A DNA stretch of 64,000 nt from Dehalococcoidia bacterium (GCA_009839725.1 VXPF01000102.1:1-64000); one strand, 5' to 3'; shown: positions 36,709 through 48,560, numbered from the stretch's first letter. The notes: generated by a model not told the origin, from the letters alone. Numbers and translations: made by a program.

Positions 36709-37620
36709 ATGCAGCGCCCGCAGTTTCTCAGCCGCGCTACCACTCACCCCCTGCCCTGGTACCTCGACGTGCGCCGCCTTGGCATCGCCAGCGTGGAGAT
36801 GTTCGGGACCGTGGGGGCGCTGTTCATCTATTTCTTCGTGCGCGGCGGGCGGCCCGACGACATCGAGTCGTCGCTGACGCGGGGGCTCCAGATCATCGAT
36901 CTCGAGCAGCGGCTGGGAATCTTCACGGAACTGCAGTGGCAGAAGGCCTTCCTTCCCTACGACCTCCTGATGGATATCGCGAACCAGGTGTACGCGTGGG
37001 GGCACTACCCCGTGCTCGCGGCGATCGGGACGTGGCTGGCGATCAAGAACCCCTCCCGCTTCCGCTTCATCCGGAATGTGATGCTGCTCTCGGGCGTGGT
37101 GGGTATCGCGGCCTACTGGCTGCTGCCGACGGCGCCGCCACGGCTGATTCACCTCTCGGGCATCGACTTCGGATTCGTGGATACGGTGCACGGGAGCGCG
37201 GACGTGGTATACCTGCAGCCGGCGCCCTTCGTGAACGACTTCGCGGCGCTGCCGAGCTTCCACTTCGGGTGGATCGCCCTGGCCTCGGCCGCCATCTGGG
37301 TGAACACGACCAATCCCTTCCTGCGGGCGTTCGCGGTGGCGATGTCGGTCGTGATGTGGTGGGCGATCGTAGTGACAGGGAACCACTTCTTCATCGACAT
37401 GGTGCTGGGCGGGCTGGTCGTGGCCGTGTCCTGGGTGGCGGTGGCGTACCTGGACCGGATCGGGGTGAGCGCGCGCCTGACCGACCTGCTCTTCGCGGGA
37501 CTGCGGCGAATGCGCCACTGGGTGGTCGCCCGCTTGCGCCCGCGCCTTCCCGATCGCCTGCGCCTGCGGCGGCGCCTCCCCGCCCGCCTGCGCTCGCGCC
37601 TCCCGGACGCCCTGGCGTAG
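36709..37620 (+). CDS. PAP2 superfamily phosphatase / inositolphosphotransferase-like membrane protein
   Basis: LPTAPPRL, ALPSFHFGWIAL, VTGNHFFIDMVLGG motifs; Arg-rich C-terminal tail. Confidence 0.88.
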   Translation: MQRPQFLSRATTHPLPWYLDVRRLGIASVEMFGTVGALFIYFFVRGGRPDDIESSLTRGLQIIDLEQRLGIFTELQWQKAFLPYDLLMDIANQVYAWGHYPVLAAIGTWLAIKNPSRFRFIRNVMLLSGVVGIAAYWLLPTAPPRLIHLSGIDFGFVDTVHGSADVVYLQPAPFVNDFAALPSFHFGWIALASAAIWVNTTNPFLRAFAVAMSVVMWWAIVVTGNHFFIDMVLGGLVVAVSWVAVAYLDRIGVSARLTDLLFAGLRRMRHWVVARLRPRLPDRLRLRRRLPARLRSRLPDALA

Positions 37621-37630
37621 CCTGCCCCTC

Positions 37631-38452
37631 GTGCCCGAACTTGATCGCGGAGACTGGTCGCTCGCGTACGACGTCGCGGGAGCGGCGGAAGCGCCCGTCG
37701 CGCTCCTGCTGCACGACAGCCCGGACGATCGGCGCGTGTGGCGCGCACTCGCTACGGACATGGTGGAGGACTTCCGCACGATCGCGCCGGACTTACGGGG
37801 CTTCGGCGAGAGCGGCCGGCCTCCCGACCCCGAGGCGTCGCCGGCGATGGGGGACTACGCGGACGACCTCAGCGCCCTGCTCGACGGCGAGGGAGTCGAT
37901 ACCTTCGCCGTCATCGGCGCGGGGTTCGGGGCGGAGGTGGCGCTGGAGCTGGCGCTGGGGGCGCCGGAACGGGTGGACCTCGTCGTGTTGAGCGGGGCGC
38001 TGCCCGCCGCCGACCACCCCTCGTACACCGAGGATCTGCGCGCCTACCAGGAGCAGGTCGCGGAGCGGGCACGGCTCGCAGGGCGATTCGGGATGGGGCG
38101 TGCCGGGGTGAACGCGGCCACCGCCATCGAGGGAACGTACCTGCGAGACTCCACGCGACAGCGCTACGGTCGCGTGGATGCGGACGCCTTCGCGGCAGCG
38201 CACGAGGCGTGCGCGAGCCGTGGCGACCTGCTGGCGCGGCTGGCCTCCCTTTCCGTTCCCGCGCTCGTCGTGGCGGGGGAGGACGACCCGCTCCTGCCGG
38301 CAGCGAGGCTGCTGGCGGACACGCTCCCACAGGGCCAGTTGCGCACCATCGAGGGTTGCGGGCGGGGAGCGCCGTTCGTCGCTCCTCGGGCATTCGAGGG
38401 GGCGCTGGGGGCCTTCTTCGGGGACGTGCGGGCGGGCGAAGCGCAGGGCTGA
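37631..38452 (+). CDS. alpha/beta hydrolase
   Basis: ALLLHDSPDDRRVWRALATDMVEDFRTIAPDLRGFGESG; VIGAGFGAEVALELAL (nucleophile position Ala rather than Ser). Confidence 0.85.
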   Translation: MPELDRGDWSLAYDVAGAAEAPVALLLHDSPDDRRVWRALATDMVEDFRTIAPDLRGFGESGRPPDPEASPAMGDYADDLSALLDGEGVDTFAVIGAGFGAEVALELALGAPERVDLVVLSGALPAADHPSYTEDLRAYQEQVAERARLAGRFGMGRAGVNAATAIEGTYLRDSTRQRYGRVDADAFAAAHEACASRGDLLARLASLSVPALVVAGEDDPLLPAARLLADTLPQGQLRTIEGCGRGAPFVAPRAFEGALGAFFGDVRAGEAQG

Positions 38453-38527
38453 CCGTGAGTGCCGGGAGGGTGGGGGCTGCTATACTCGCTTCCGCTCCCT
38501 ACGACTCACCCAAGGGGTTGCCACCGC

Positions 38528-38638
38528 ATGAAGCGCATTCTCGCCCTCCTCGTTCTCCTCGCCGTCGCCGCCTCGGTTGTGGTTGTAATGCGCCGGAGCG
38601 CCGGCGTCGACGACTTTCTTGATGAGGACCTCGACTAG
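38528..38638 (+). CDS. single-TM microprotein (36 aa), in frame with the downstream KS-like gene across a TAG
   Basis: MKRILALLVLLAVAASVVVVMRRSAGVDDFLDEDLD*; TATACT box at 38481-38486 upstream. Confidence 0.5.
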   Translation: MKRILALLVLLAVAASVVVVMRRSAGVDDFLDEDLD

Positions 38639-39820
38639 CTGAGCGACGCGCCGGAATTCCCCACCGAGCCCCTGGCAGGCACCACCGCCGACCCCGTCGT
38701 CACGGGATACGGCGCCGTCAGCGCGCACGGCAGCGGCATCGAGCCGCTGTGGGCGGCGCTGGCGGTGGGCCGGTCACCGGCGACTGACTGGTCCCCGGAC
38801 GACGGTCCCGAGACGTTCCGCGCTGGGCCGATTCCCGACGACTACCGGCCCCACCCACGCATCCCCCGCAACCTCGCGCACTTCCTCGACCGTGGCTCGA
38901 TGATCGGCCTCGACGCCGCCCTGCAGGCCGTGGAGGCGGCGGGGCTGACAGCGGGCATCGCCGACTCCCGCCGCTTCGCCGTGGCGGACGGGCTCGCCTT
39001 CCGGGCGCCGGGCCAGGCGACCCTGTTCGTGCCGTACGGGCAGCTCGTGGCGCGCACGCTCGGGGTACGAGGGACGGTGGCGGGGCTGGCCGGGGCGGAG
39101 GCGAGCGGGCTGGCGGCGATCTCGGAGGCGGCGGCCATCGTCGCGCGGGGGGAGGCGGACGTGGTGGTGGCGGGTGCGGCGCAGGCGCTGCAGGCTCCCG
39201 TGCTCGCGCACCTGGCCCAGCAAGGGGCGATCGCACCGGAGGACGCGCACCCGCTCGACGCGCATCCCGACGGCTGCACTCCGGCCGAGGGCGCGGCCTA
39301 CGTGGTCGTCGAGGCGGAGGCGCACGCGCAAGCGCGCGGCGCGACGGTGCACGCGCGCATCGCGGCGGCAACGCGAACCTTCGACCCGCTGGCGGAGCCG
39401 CTCGACCCGAGCGACCCGGCGGAAGCGGGACGGGCAATGCAGGCGGTGCTGGGGGCGGCGGGCTACCTGCAGAACCAGGTCGACCATGTGGCGTTGTGCG
39501 CGGATGGCCGCGCGACCCGCGACGCCTCCGACGCGGTGGGGCTGACGCGCACCTTCGGGCGGCACGTGTACTACGCGAGCGTGACGGCGCCGGCGGGAGC
39601 GCTCGGGCAGACGCTGGCGGCGAGCGGTCCGCTGGCGCTGGTATACGCGCTGGAGGCGATGCGCCGGCAGCAGGTGGCTCCCGCAGCGGGCTTCCGGGAG
39701 CCTCCGGAGCGCTCGGACCTGAGCGTGGTGCGGGAGACGCGCGACGAGCGCCTCGACTGTGTGCTGGTGACCTCGCTGGGGCTGGGCGGTTCGAACGCGA
39801 GCGTGCTGCTGCAGCGGTAG
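38639..39820 (+). CDS. beta-ketoacyl synthase-like protein, predicted catalytically inactive
   Basis: DPVVTGYGAVSAHGSG...GEADVVVAGAAQAL...GCTPAEGAAYVVVE KS fold; ORF track starts at 38765 but core homology begins upstream; no ATG/GTG/TTG between the TAG and the core. Confidence 0.75.
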   Translation: MSDAPEFPTEPLAGTTADPVVTGYGAVSAHGSGIEPLWAALAVGRSPATDWSPDDGPETFRAGPIPDDYRPHPRIPRNLAHFLDRGSMIGLDAALQAVEAAGLTAGIADSRRFAVADGLAFRAPGQATLFVPYGQLVARTLGVRGTVAGLAGAEASGLAAISEAAAIVARGEADVVVAGAAQALQAPVLAHLAQQGAIAPEDAHPLDAHPDGCTPAEGAAYVVVEAEAHAQARGATVHARIAAATRTFDPLAEPLDPSDPAEAGRAMQAVLGAAGYLQNQVDHVALCADGRATRDASDAVGLTRTFGRHVYYASVTAPAGALGQTLAASGPLALVYALEAMRRQQVAPAAGFREPPERSDLSVVRETRDERLDCVLVTSLGLGGSNASVLLQR

Positions 39821-39871
39821 GCGCGAGCCGATTCCTTCCGCGTTCGGCGGGCCGCCGGTACGATGCGGCCA

Positions 39872-40495
39872 GTGGAGATCAGCTGGCTCGGGCGCACCTG
39901 TTTCCGTCTTCGCGGCCGCGAGGGCGCCGTCCTGACCGACCCGGTGGCGGCTTCGACGGGCTACAGCCTGGGACGCACGACCGCCGAGATCGTGACGCTG
40001 AGCCGCAGCGACGACCCGGCCATCAGCAACCACGACGGCGTACACGGGGACCCGCGGGTCTTCAAGGCGCCGGGCGAGTACGAAGTGCGTGGCATCCTCG
40101 TGACGGGCATCCCCATACCGCGCGAGGACGGGCGGACGATGGCCTTCGCCTGCGAGATCGACGGGGTCAACATCGTCCACCTGGGGTTGCCGGACACGCC
40201 GCCCGATGCCTCCGTGCTGGAGCACTTCGAGAACGTGGACGTGCTGCTGATGCCGGTGGGCGGCGGCGGGTCGCTGTCAGCCTCGGAAGCGGCGGACCTG
40301 ATGCAGCGCATCGACCCCAACATCGCGGTGCCGATGAACTACAGGACGGACCTCGACAGCATGCACCTCGACCCCATCGACCGGTTCCTGAGCGAGGCGG
40401 GGGCGACGCCGGAGCCGCGACCGCGCCTGTCGGTGACGCGGGGATCGATCCCGAGCGAACTGACGGTCGAGGTCCTGAAGCCGCGCGGCAGCTAA
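39872..40495 (+). CDS. MBL-fold (UlaG-like) protein with degenerate metal site
   Basis: VEISWLGRTCFRLRGREGAVLTDP...FKAPGEYEVRGI...VDVLLMPVGGGGSLSASEAADLMQRI; GTG 7 nt after TACGAT. Confidence 0.8.
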   Translation: MEISWLGRTCFRLRGREGAVLTDPVAASTGYSLGRTTAEIVTLSRSDDPAISNHDGVHGDPRVFKAPGEYEVRGILVTGIPIPREDGRTMAFACEIDGVNIVHLGLPDTPPDASVLEHFENVDVLLMPVGGGGSLSASEAADLMQRIDPNIAVPMNYRTDLDSMHLDPIDRFLSEAGATPEPRPRLSVTRGSIPSELTVEVLKPRGS

Positions 40496-40511
40496 CCGCC
40501 GCCCTCTCTCC

Positions 40512-42107
40512 CTACCTGTCGGAGACGAGCGCGCCGTAGGCCGCGGGAACGCGGTCGCGCAGGGCGTGGGTGCCAGGGGCCATGTCCTTCCAGCGGGCGT
40601 TGGCGCGGTTGACCTGTGCCGCCATGGCCACGCCAGTGTCGCCCGGGACGGCCGTGAGGGGCGCGCCGGTGGGAGCGGTGATCGTGCCGCCACCGGTCCA
40701 GGCGGCGGCAGTGTAGACGCGGTTCTCGTCGCTGCGGGTGCGGGCGAGGCGCTCGTTCATGGGGTGGTCGCCGAAGTTGGGCCAGGCGAGCACGTCGGCG
40801 CCCTCGAGGGCAAGGCAGCGCCCGACCTCGGGGGCGAGTCCCTCGTCGCCGCAGAGCAAGCCGACGTTGCCGGCTGCGGTGGGGGTGACGGGCGGGGTCG
40901 ACTCGCCGAGGTCGATGCCGCGGCCGTGGGTGGCGCGGTGCTCGACGGTCTCGTCCGGGGTCACGAGGACGGCGGCCTGCTCCATCGTGCAGCCGCTGGT
41001 GGCGACGGCGAAGGCGAGGGAGCCGCCGTTCGCGCGAACGGCCTTCTCGATGGCGGGCATGGCCGCCTGCCAGCCCTCGCTGCCAGCGCTGCCGCCGAAC
41101 ACGGCGAGGTCGCAGTCCTGGGCGCGGAGCGCCTCGTAGCGCGAGATGAGGGCGCTCGTATCGAAGAGGTCGTCCGAGCCGGGGACGACGGCGATGCGCC
41201 GGTTCTCCTCGGCGGGAACCATCGCCTCTTCGAGCAGGGCCTTCGCGGGGGAGTCCTCCCACGGCTCGGTCAGGCGGCGGTAGAGGCTGGGGCGGCGGGG
41301 AACGGTGGCGGCGGGCGCGGCGGCGGGGTCGATGGTGTAGGTGACGACGGTGTCGCCGGTGCTAGGCGCGGCCACGCGGGTCGCACCCTGGGGGTCGATG
41401 ACGCAGGAGCGGCCGGCGTAGATGAGGGTCTCGTCCTCGGGCCCCCACTTGTCCGCGGCCGCCACCCAGACGCCGTTCTCGAAGGCGCGGGCGGGCATCA
41501 GGTACTCGCACTGGGTGGTGCTGAGCTGCTCAACGGCGCTGGCCCAGGAGACCCAGGCGGTCAGGTCGAGGATGACCTCGGCGCCGTTGACGGCGAGGGA
41601 GCGCGCGATCTCGGGCTGGCGACCGTCGGCGCAGATGAGGACGCCGAAGCGGGCGAAGCCGGCATCGAAGACGGGAAAGGCGTCGCCGCGCCGGAACCAG
41701 AAGTTATCGAAGTGCCAGAGGAAGCCCTTGTCGTAGCGTCCGACCGTGGCGCCGGTGGGGTCGAAGATGACGCCGCTGTTGGTGAGGGAGCCGTTGTCGT
41801 GGGGGACGGCCATGCCGGCGGCGAGCCAGTAGCCGTGCTCGCGCGCCTTCGCGCCGAAGAGGGCGGCCACCTCCGCGAAGGGGCGAACGCCGGGGCGGGC
41901 GTAGGGGTCGGAGTCGCGGACGTAGTAGGCGGGGTAGGCGCACTCGGGGAGGGCGACGAGTTGCGCGCCCGCGTTGCCGGCCTCATCGAGGGCGCGGAGG
42001 AGGCCCTGGAGGTTCTCCTCGGCGTCTTCGAGGTTGAAGGCGCGGACCTGGCAGCAGGCGACGGTGAAGGGTTCCACGGGAGGCTCCAGTCCTACTTTCG
42101 CGCGCAC
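40512..42107 (-). CDS. tandem carbon-nitrogen hydrolase (nitrilase) protein
   Basis: N-domain has Glu (LPECAYP), Lys (YDKGFLWH), Cys (GVLICADGRQPE); C-domain is a divergent repeat (VGLLCGDEGLAPEVGRCLALEGADVLAWPN). Confidence 0.88.
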   Translation of the reverse strand: MRAKVGLEPPVEPFTVACCQVRAFNLEDAEENLQGLLRALDEAGNAGAQLVALPECAYPAYYVRDSDPYARPGVRPFAEVAALFGAKAREHGYWLAAGMAVPHDNGSLTNSGVIFDPTGATVGRYDKGFLWHFDNFWFRRGDAFPVFDAGFARFGVLICADGRQPEIARSLAVNGAEVILDLTAWVSWASAVEQLSTTQCEYLMPARAFENGVWVAAADKWGPEDETLIYAGRSCVIDPQGATRVAAPSTGDTVVTYTIDPAAAPAATVPRRPSLYRRLTEPWEDSPAKALLEEAMVPAEENRRIAVVPGSDDLFDTSALISRYEALRAQDCDLAVFGGSAGSEGWQAAMPAIEKAVRANGGSLAFAVATSGCTMEQAAVLVTPDETVEHRATHGRGIDLGESTPPVTPTAAGNVGLLCGDEGLAPEVGRCLALEGADVLAWPNFGDHPMNERLARTRSDENRVYTAAAWTGGGTITAPTGAPLTAVPGDTGVAMAAQVNRANARWKDMAPGTHALRDRVPAAYGALVSDR

Positions 42108-42133
42108 TCAGGGACGTTGCTAGGATCGATCCC

Positions 42134-42221
42134 GGAGAGGTGTCCGAGTGGCTTATGGTACCGTTCTCGAAAAGCGGTGTGCAGCAATGCACCGGGAGTT
42201 CGAATCTCCCCCTCTCCGCCA
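42134..42221 (+). tRNA. tRNA-Ser (anticodon CGA)
   Basis: ggagagg...ttctcgaaa...gggagttcgaatctccc...cctctccGCCA; long variable arm; encoded CCA. Confidence 0.97.
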
Positions 42222-42340
42222 GCCAGCCTGATTTCCCTCGGTTTCTTCCCCCTGCGAGCCCGTCCCAGCGACCCTCGGGCAGGGCATGAAGTGCTCCCCT
42301 CGCGGCGAAGACCGGAGGGGAGGCGCAACGTGGGTCGGGT

Positions 42341-43111
42341 TCAGGAAAGCATCCGTGCGCGGACGGCGTCGATGGTGGCGGGAGCAAGGCCGAGGGAGCC
42401 CATGTAGCCGGCGGCGGAGCCCCAGCGGCTGCGGATGAAGTCGAGCGTGAGCTCCATGTCGCGGGGCGGCGCGGCCATCATCTTGCGGCCCGTCTCGATG
42501 CTGATGCCGTACTCCTTGAAGCGATCCAGGCGCTCCTCGACGATTGGCTCCAGCTCCGTCGTCGAGAGGGCGTAGTCCTCAATGATGTGCTCGTCCGGTA
42601 CGCCAGCGAGGTCGAGCAGGAGGGCCGCCGCCACGCCCGTGCGGTCCTTGCCGGCGGCGCAGTGGAAGAGCACCGGGCCGGAAACCGTGGCGATGGTTTC
42701 GAAGAGGGTGCGGAAGGCCCTGCCACCCTCGGTCAGGAACTGCCGGTAGGTGGCCGCGTACCCCGGGAAGCTCTCCACGCGGGCGAGTGCGCCAGGGGAA
42801 GCGTCGGTCTGGAACACGGGCGCCTTGATGACGTTGATGTCGGACGCGCTCAAGTCGGGCGTGGGGTACCGCTCATGCTCCACGTCGGAGCGGAAGTCGA
42901 CCACGACCCTGACCCCGAGGGCAGCGAGGGCAACCTGCCCGGCGGCGGTCAGCTCGTGAAGGCTGCCGCTGCGGAAGAGGTCGGTGGCGGTGGTCTTCTG
43001 GCCGCCAGCCGTCGGGTGGCCTCCCAGGTGGCGGACGTTGTGGGCAATTTCGAGGGGGATCTTGCGGTCGGTGGTTTCTCGTTCAGTCGTTGCGTTTGTC
43101 ACGCTCTGCAT
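42341..43111 (-). CDS. tyrosine-protein phosphatase
   Basis: VLFHCAAGKDRTGVAAALLLDLAGV CX5R motif; FRSGSLHELTAAG. Confidence 0.94.
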   Translation of the reverse strand: MQSVTNATTERETTDRKIPLEIAHNVRHLGGHPTAGGQKTTATDLFRSGSLHELTAAGQVALAALGVRVVVDFRSDVEHERYPTPDLSASDINVIKAPVFQTDASPGALARVESFPGYAATYRQFLTEGGRAFRTLFETIATVSGPVLFHCAAGKDRTGVAAALLLDLAGVPDEHIIEDYALSTTELEPIVEERLDRFKEYGISIETGRKMMAAPPRDMELTLDFIRSRWGSAAGYMGSLGLAPATIDAVRARMLS

Positions 43112-43148
43112 GTTGGAGGCCCGCTGTGATCGGCGCGTGAACGGGGGG

Positions 43149-46271
<3,123 letters not shown>

Positions 46272-46300
<29 letters not shown>

Positions 46301-46400
46301 GGCCAATACCCTGCTGCCCGTAGTCCGGAGGCAGCGGGCGCTTCGGCTGCGGGGGCGGCGGACGCTGCCCTTCCCTGGTACTGGGTTTGTCGCTGCTCAT
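46272..46400 (-). CDS. putative proline-rich microprotein, copy B (42 aa)
   Basis: Manual translation MSSDKPSTREGQRPPPPQPKRPLPPDYGQQGIGPMRDSTTRD*; TACACT box 6 nt before ATG; convergent overlap with 45779-46300. Confidence 0.45.
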
Positions 46401-46430
46401 GGATCCAGTGTAGCGCAGCGGGCTGCCGGG

Positions 46431-46528
46431 TGGCGGGAGTGCATGGGAGTCGAACCCACCCCTCGCCGCGCTGGCGACGAGGCGACCGTTTTGAAGACGG
46501 CGAGGACCACCGGGCCCTATCCACTCCC
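46431..46528 (-). tRNA. selC: tRNA-Sec (anticodon TCA)
   Basis: Minus strand GGGAGTGGATAGGGCCCGGTGGTCCTCGCCGTCTTCAAAACGG...GTGGGTTCGACTCCCATGCACTCCCGCCA; 6-bp D stem, long variable arm, 98 nt, anticodon loop CTTCAAA. Confidence 0.93.
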
Positions 46529-46575
46529 CCGGACGGCCATCCTACCGCGCCACGCAAGTGGCGCCCCGACCCCGT

Positions 46576-47517
46576 CTAGACGTACGGCAGGACCTTCTCC
46601 GCGAAGAGGCGGGCGGGCTCGCGCGTGTCGCGGCCGAAGAACTCGACAACGAACATGTCGCAGCCGGCGGCCTGGTTGGCCGCGATCTGGTCGCGGATGC
46701 GCTCGGGGCTACCGGAGAGGGCGAGGGGGCCGGTGGGGTCGCCAAGGTGGCCGCCGAAGATCTTCTGGGCGCGCTCGATCATGGGGGCGGCGGAGGCCTC
46801 GTCCGGGGCGATGGTCACGAGTGTCTGCTGGCTGACCCTGATCTCGTCGGGGTCGCGGCCGATGTCGGCACAGTGCTCGCGCAGAACCTCGACCTTGCGG
46901 GCGAGGTTCGAGTGGTGCCCGGCAAGGTTGTTGTAGATGCCGGCGTGTTGGGCGGCGATGCGCAGGGTGACGCGCTCGCCGGCGCCGCCGATGAGGATCG
47001 GTGGGGTGCGGGGCGGTTTCGGCTCGCAGACGAGGTTCTCGACGCGCACATGCTTCCCCTCGTAGGTAACGGGCTCCTCTTCGCTCCACATGCGCTTGAG
47101 CAGGACGACCGTTTCCTCAAGCTGGCGCAGTCGCTCGCGGGTGGAGAGGAAGGGCATGCCGAAGTCGGTGAACTCGCGTTCCATCCAGCCGCCGCCGAGG
47201 CCGGGGATGACGCGGCCGCCCGCGATCTCGTCCGCCGTGGCGATGACCTTGCCGAGGTGGGCGGGGTTGCGCATGCCGGCGGGCGTGACGAGCGTGCCGA
47301 TCTCGACGCGGTCGGTTACGGCGGCGAGGGCAGCCACGGCGCTCCACGCCTCGAGGATGGGGATCTGGGGAGACTGCGGCCCGTAGAGGTGATCGTTTAC
47401 CCAGATGGAGTCGAAGCCGAGGGACTCGAACTCGAGGGCGGCGGCGCTCGCCTCCTGCCAGGTGCGCTTGATCTGGGGCACGTTCACGCCGAAGTGGGGC
47501 TTGCCGTTGGCTGCCAT
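46576..47517 (-). CDS. LLM-class (F420-type) oxidoreductase
   Basis: MAANGKPHFGVNVPQIKRTWQEASAAALEFESLGFDSIWVNDHLYG; GRVIPGLGGGWMEREF. Confidence 0.93.
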   Translation of the reverse strand: MAANGKPHFGVNVPQIKRTWQEASAAALEFESLGFDSIWVNDHLYGPQSPQIPILEAWSAVAALAAVTDRVEIGTLVTPAGMRNPAHLGKVIATADEIAGGRVIPGLGGGWMEREFTDFGMPFLSTRERLRQLEETVVLLKRMWSEEEPVTYEGKHVRVENLVCEPKPPRTPPILIGGAGERVTLRIAAQHAGIYNNLAGHHSNLARKVEVLREHCADIGRDPDEIRVSQQTLVTIAPDEASAAPMIERAQKIFGGHLGDPTGPLALSGSPERIRDQIAANQAAGCDMFVVEFFGRDTREPARLFAEKVLPYV

Positions 47518-47612
47518 CGGGTTCCCTTCCTGCCGCGGGGGCCGCGACCGGCGCATTCTACGGGCCGTCCGGAGCGGGTCCGTGTTGGGGCGCGGCGATA
47601 CAATCGGAATCG

Positions 47613-48560
47613 ATGGTGGAATTGGCAAGCTACCTGTTCTGGACCGGCCTCGCATTGGCCGCGATCGCCTCGCTGACCTACGTCGCGCACGTGGCCAGCG
47701 CCTCGCTCTCGCTGAGGCGGCTGAGCGCACAGACCTCGGCGGGGACCGTGACGGTCTCGGGCGCCACGGGCACGCCCAATGCCGGCATCGGACGGCTCGC
47801 GACGACGTTCGCGGCGCTGACGGCGACGGCGCTCACTATCTCGCTGATCGCGCGCTGGATCGCAGTCGAGCACGCGCCGCTCTCGAACCTGTACGAGTAC
47901 ACGGTGGCGCTGGCGTGGGGCATCTCCGTCGCATGGCTGGCGTTCGAGCGGACGGCGGGGGCGCGGCGCTTCGGGGTGGTGGCGCTCCCGATCGTGACGG
48001 CTGCGCTGGGCATCGCCACGCTCTTCCCGGACGAGGTCATCCCCCTCATTCCCGCCCTCCAGAACGGCCCTCTGCTCACGCTGCACGTGAGCGTGGTGAT
48101 GGTGTCGTACGCGGTGCTGACGGTGGCGTTCAGCGCGGCGGTCATCTACCTGGTACAGGGCGGCGAGGGTCGGCGGCGGTTCGCCCCGCTGCCGGGCGGC
48201 GAGGCGGCGGGCGACCTCGCGCATCGCGCCGTACTGGTGGGGTTCCCGCTCCTGGCGCTGGGCATCGCGCTGGGGGCGTGGTGGGCAAACAGCGCCTGGG
48301 GTCGCTACTGGGGCTGGGACCCGAAGGAGACGAGCGCGCTGGTAGTGCTGCTGGCGCTGGCGGCCTACTTCCACGCGCGGGCGGGGGAGGGGTCGGTGGC
48401 GGGAGCGCCGATCATCCGCTGGATCATCCCGAGGCGGTTCCAGCGAAGCTGGCGTCCGGACCCGATGTGGTGGCTGGTGGCGATGTGGGCGCTGCTGCTG
48501 TTCACCTATTTCGGCGTGAACCTCTGGATCACGGGTCTGCACAGCTACGCGGGGGTGTAG
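47613..48560 (+). CDS. ccsB: cytochrome c biogenesis protein CcsB/ResC family
   Basis: WWANSAWGRYWGWDPKETSALVVLL tryptophan-rich motif; polytopic. Confidence 0.93.
   Translation: MVELASYLFWTGLALAAIASLTYVAHVASASLSLRRLSAQTSAGTVTVSGATGTPNAGIGRLATTFAALTATALTISLIARWIAVEHAPLSNLYEYTVALAWGISVAWLAFERTAGARRFGVVALPIVTAALGIATLFPDEVIPLIPALQNGPLLTLHVSVVMVSYAVLTVAFSAAVIYLVQGGEGRRRFAPLPGGEAAGDLAHRAVLVGFPLLALGIALGAWWANSAWGRYWGWDPKETSALVVLLALAAYFHARAGEGSVAGAPIIRWIIPRRFQRSWRPDPMWWLVAMWALLLFTYFGVNLWITGLHSYAGV

Noticed and set aside
40566-42407. 613-aa plus-strand ORF
   Set aside because: Antisense to the nitrilase and runs through tRNA-Ser; shadow ORF.
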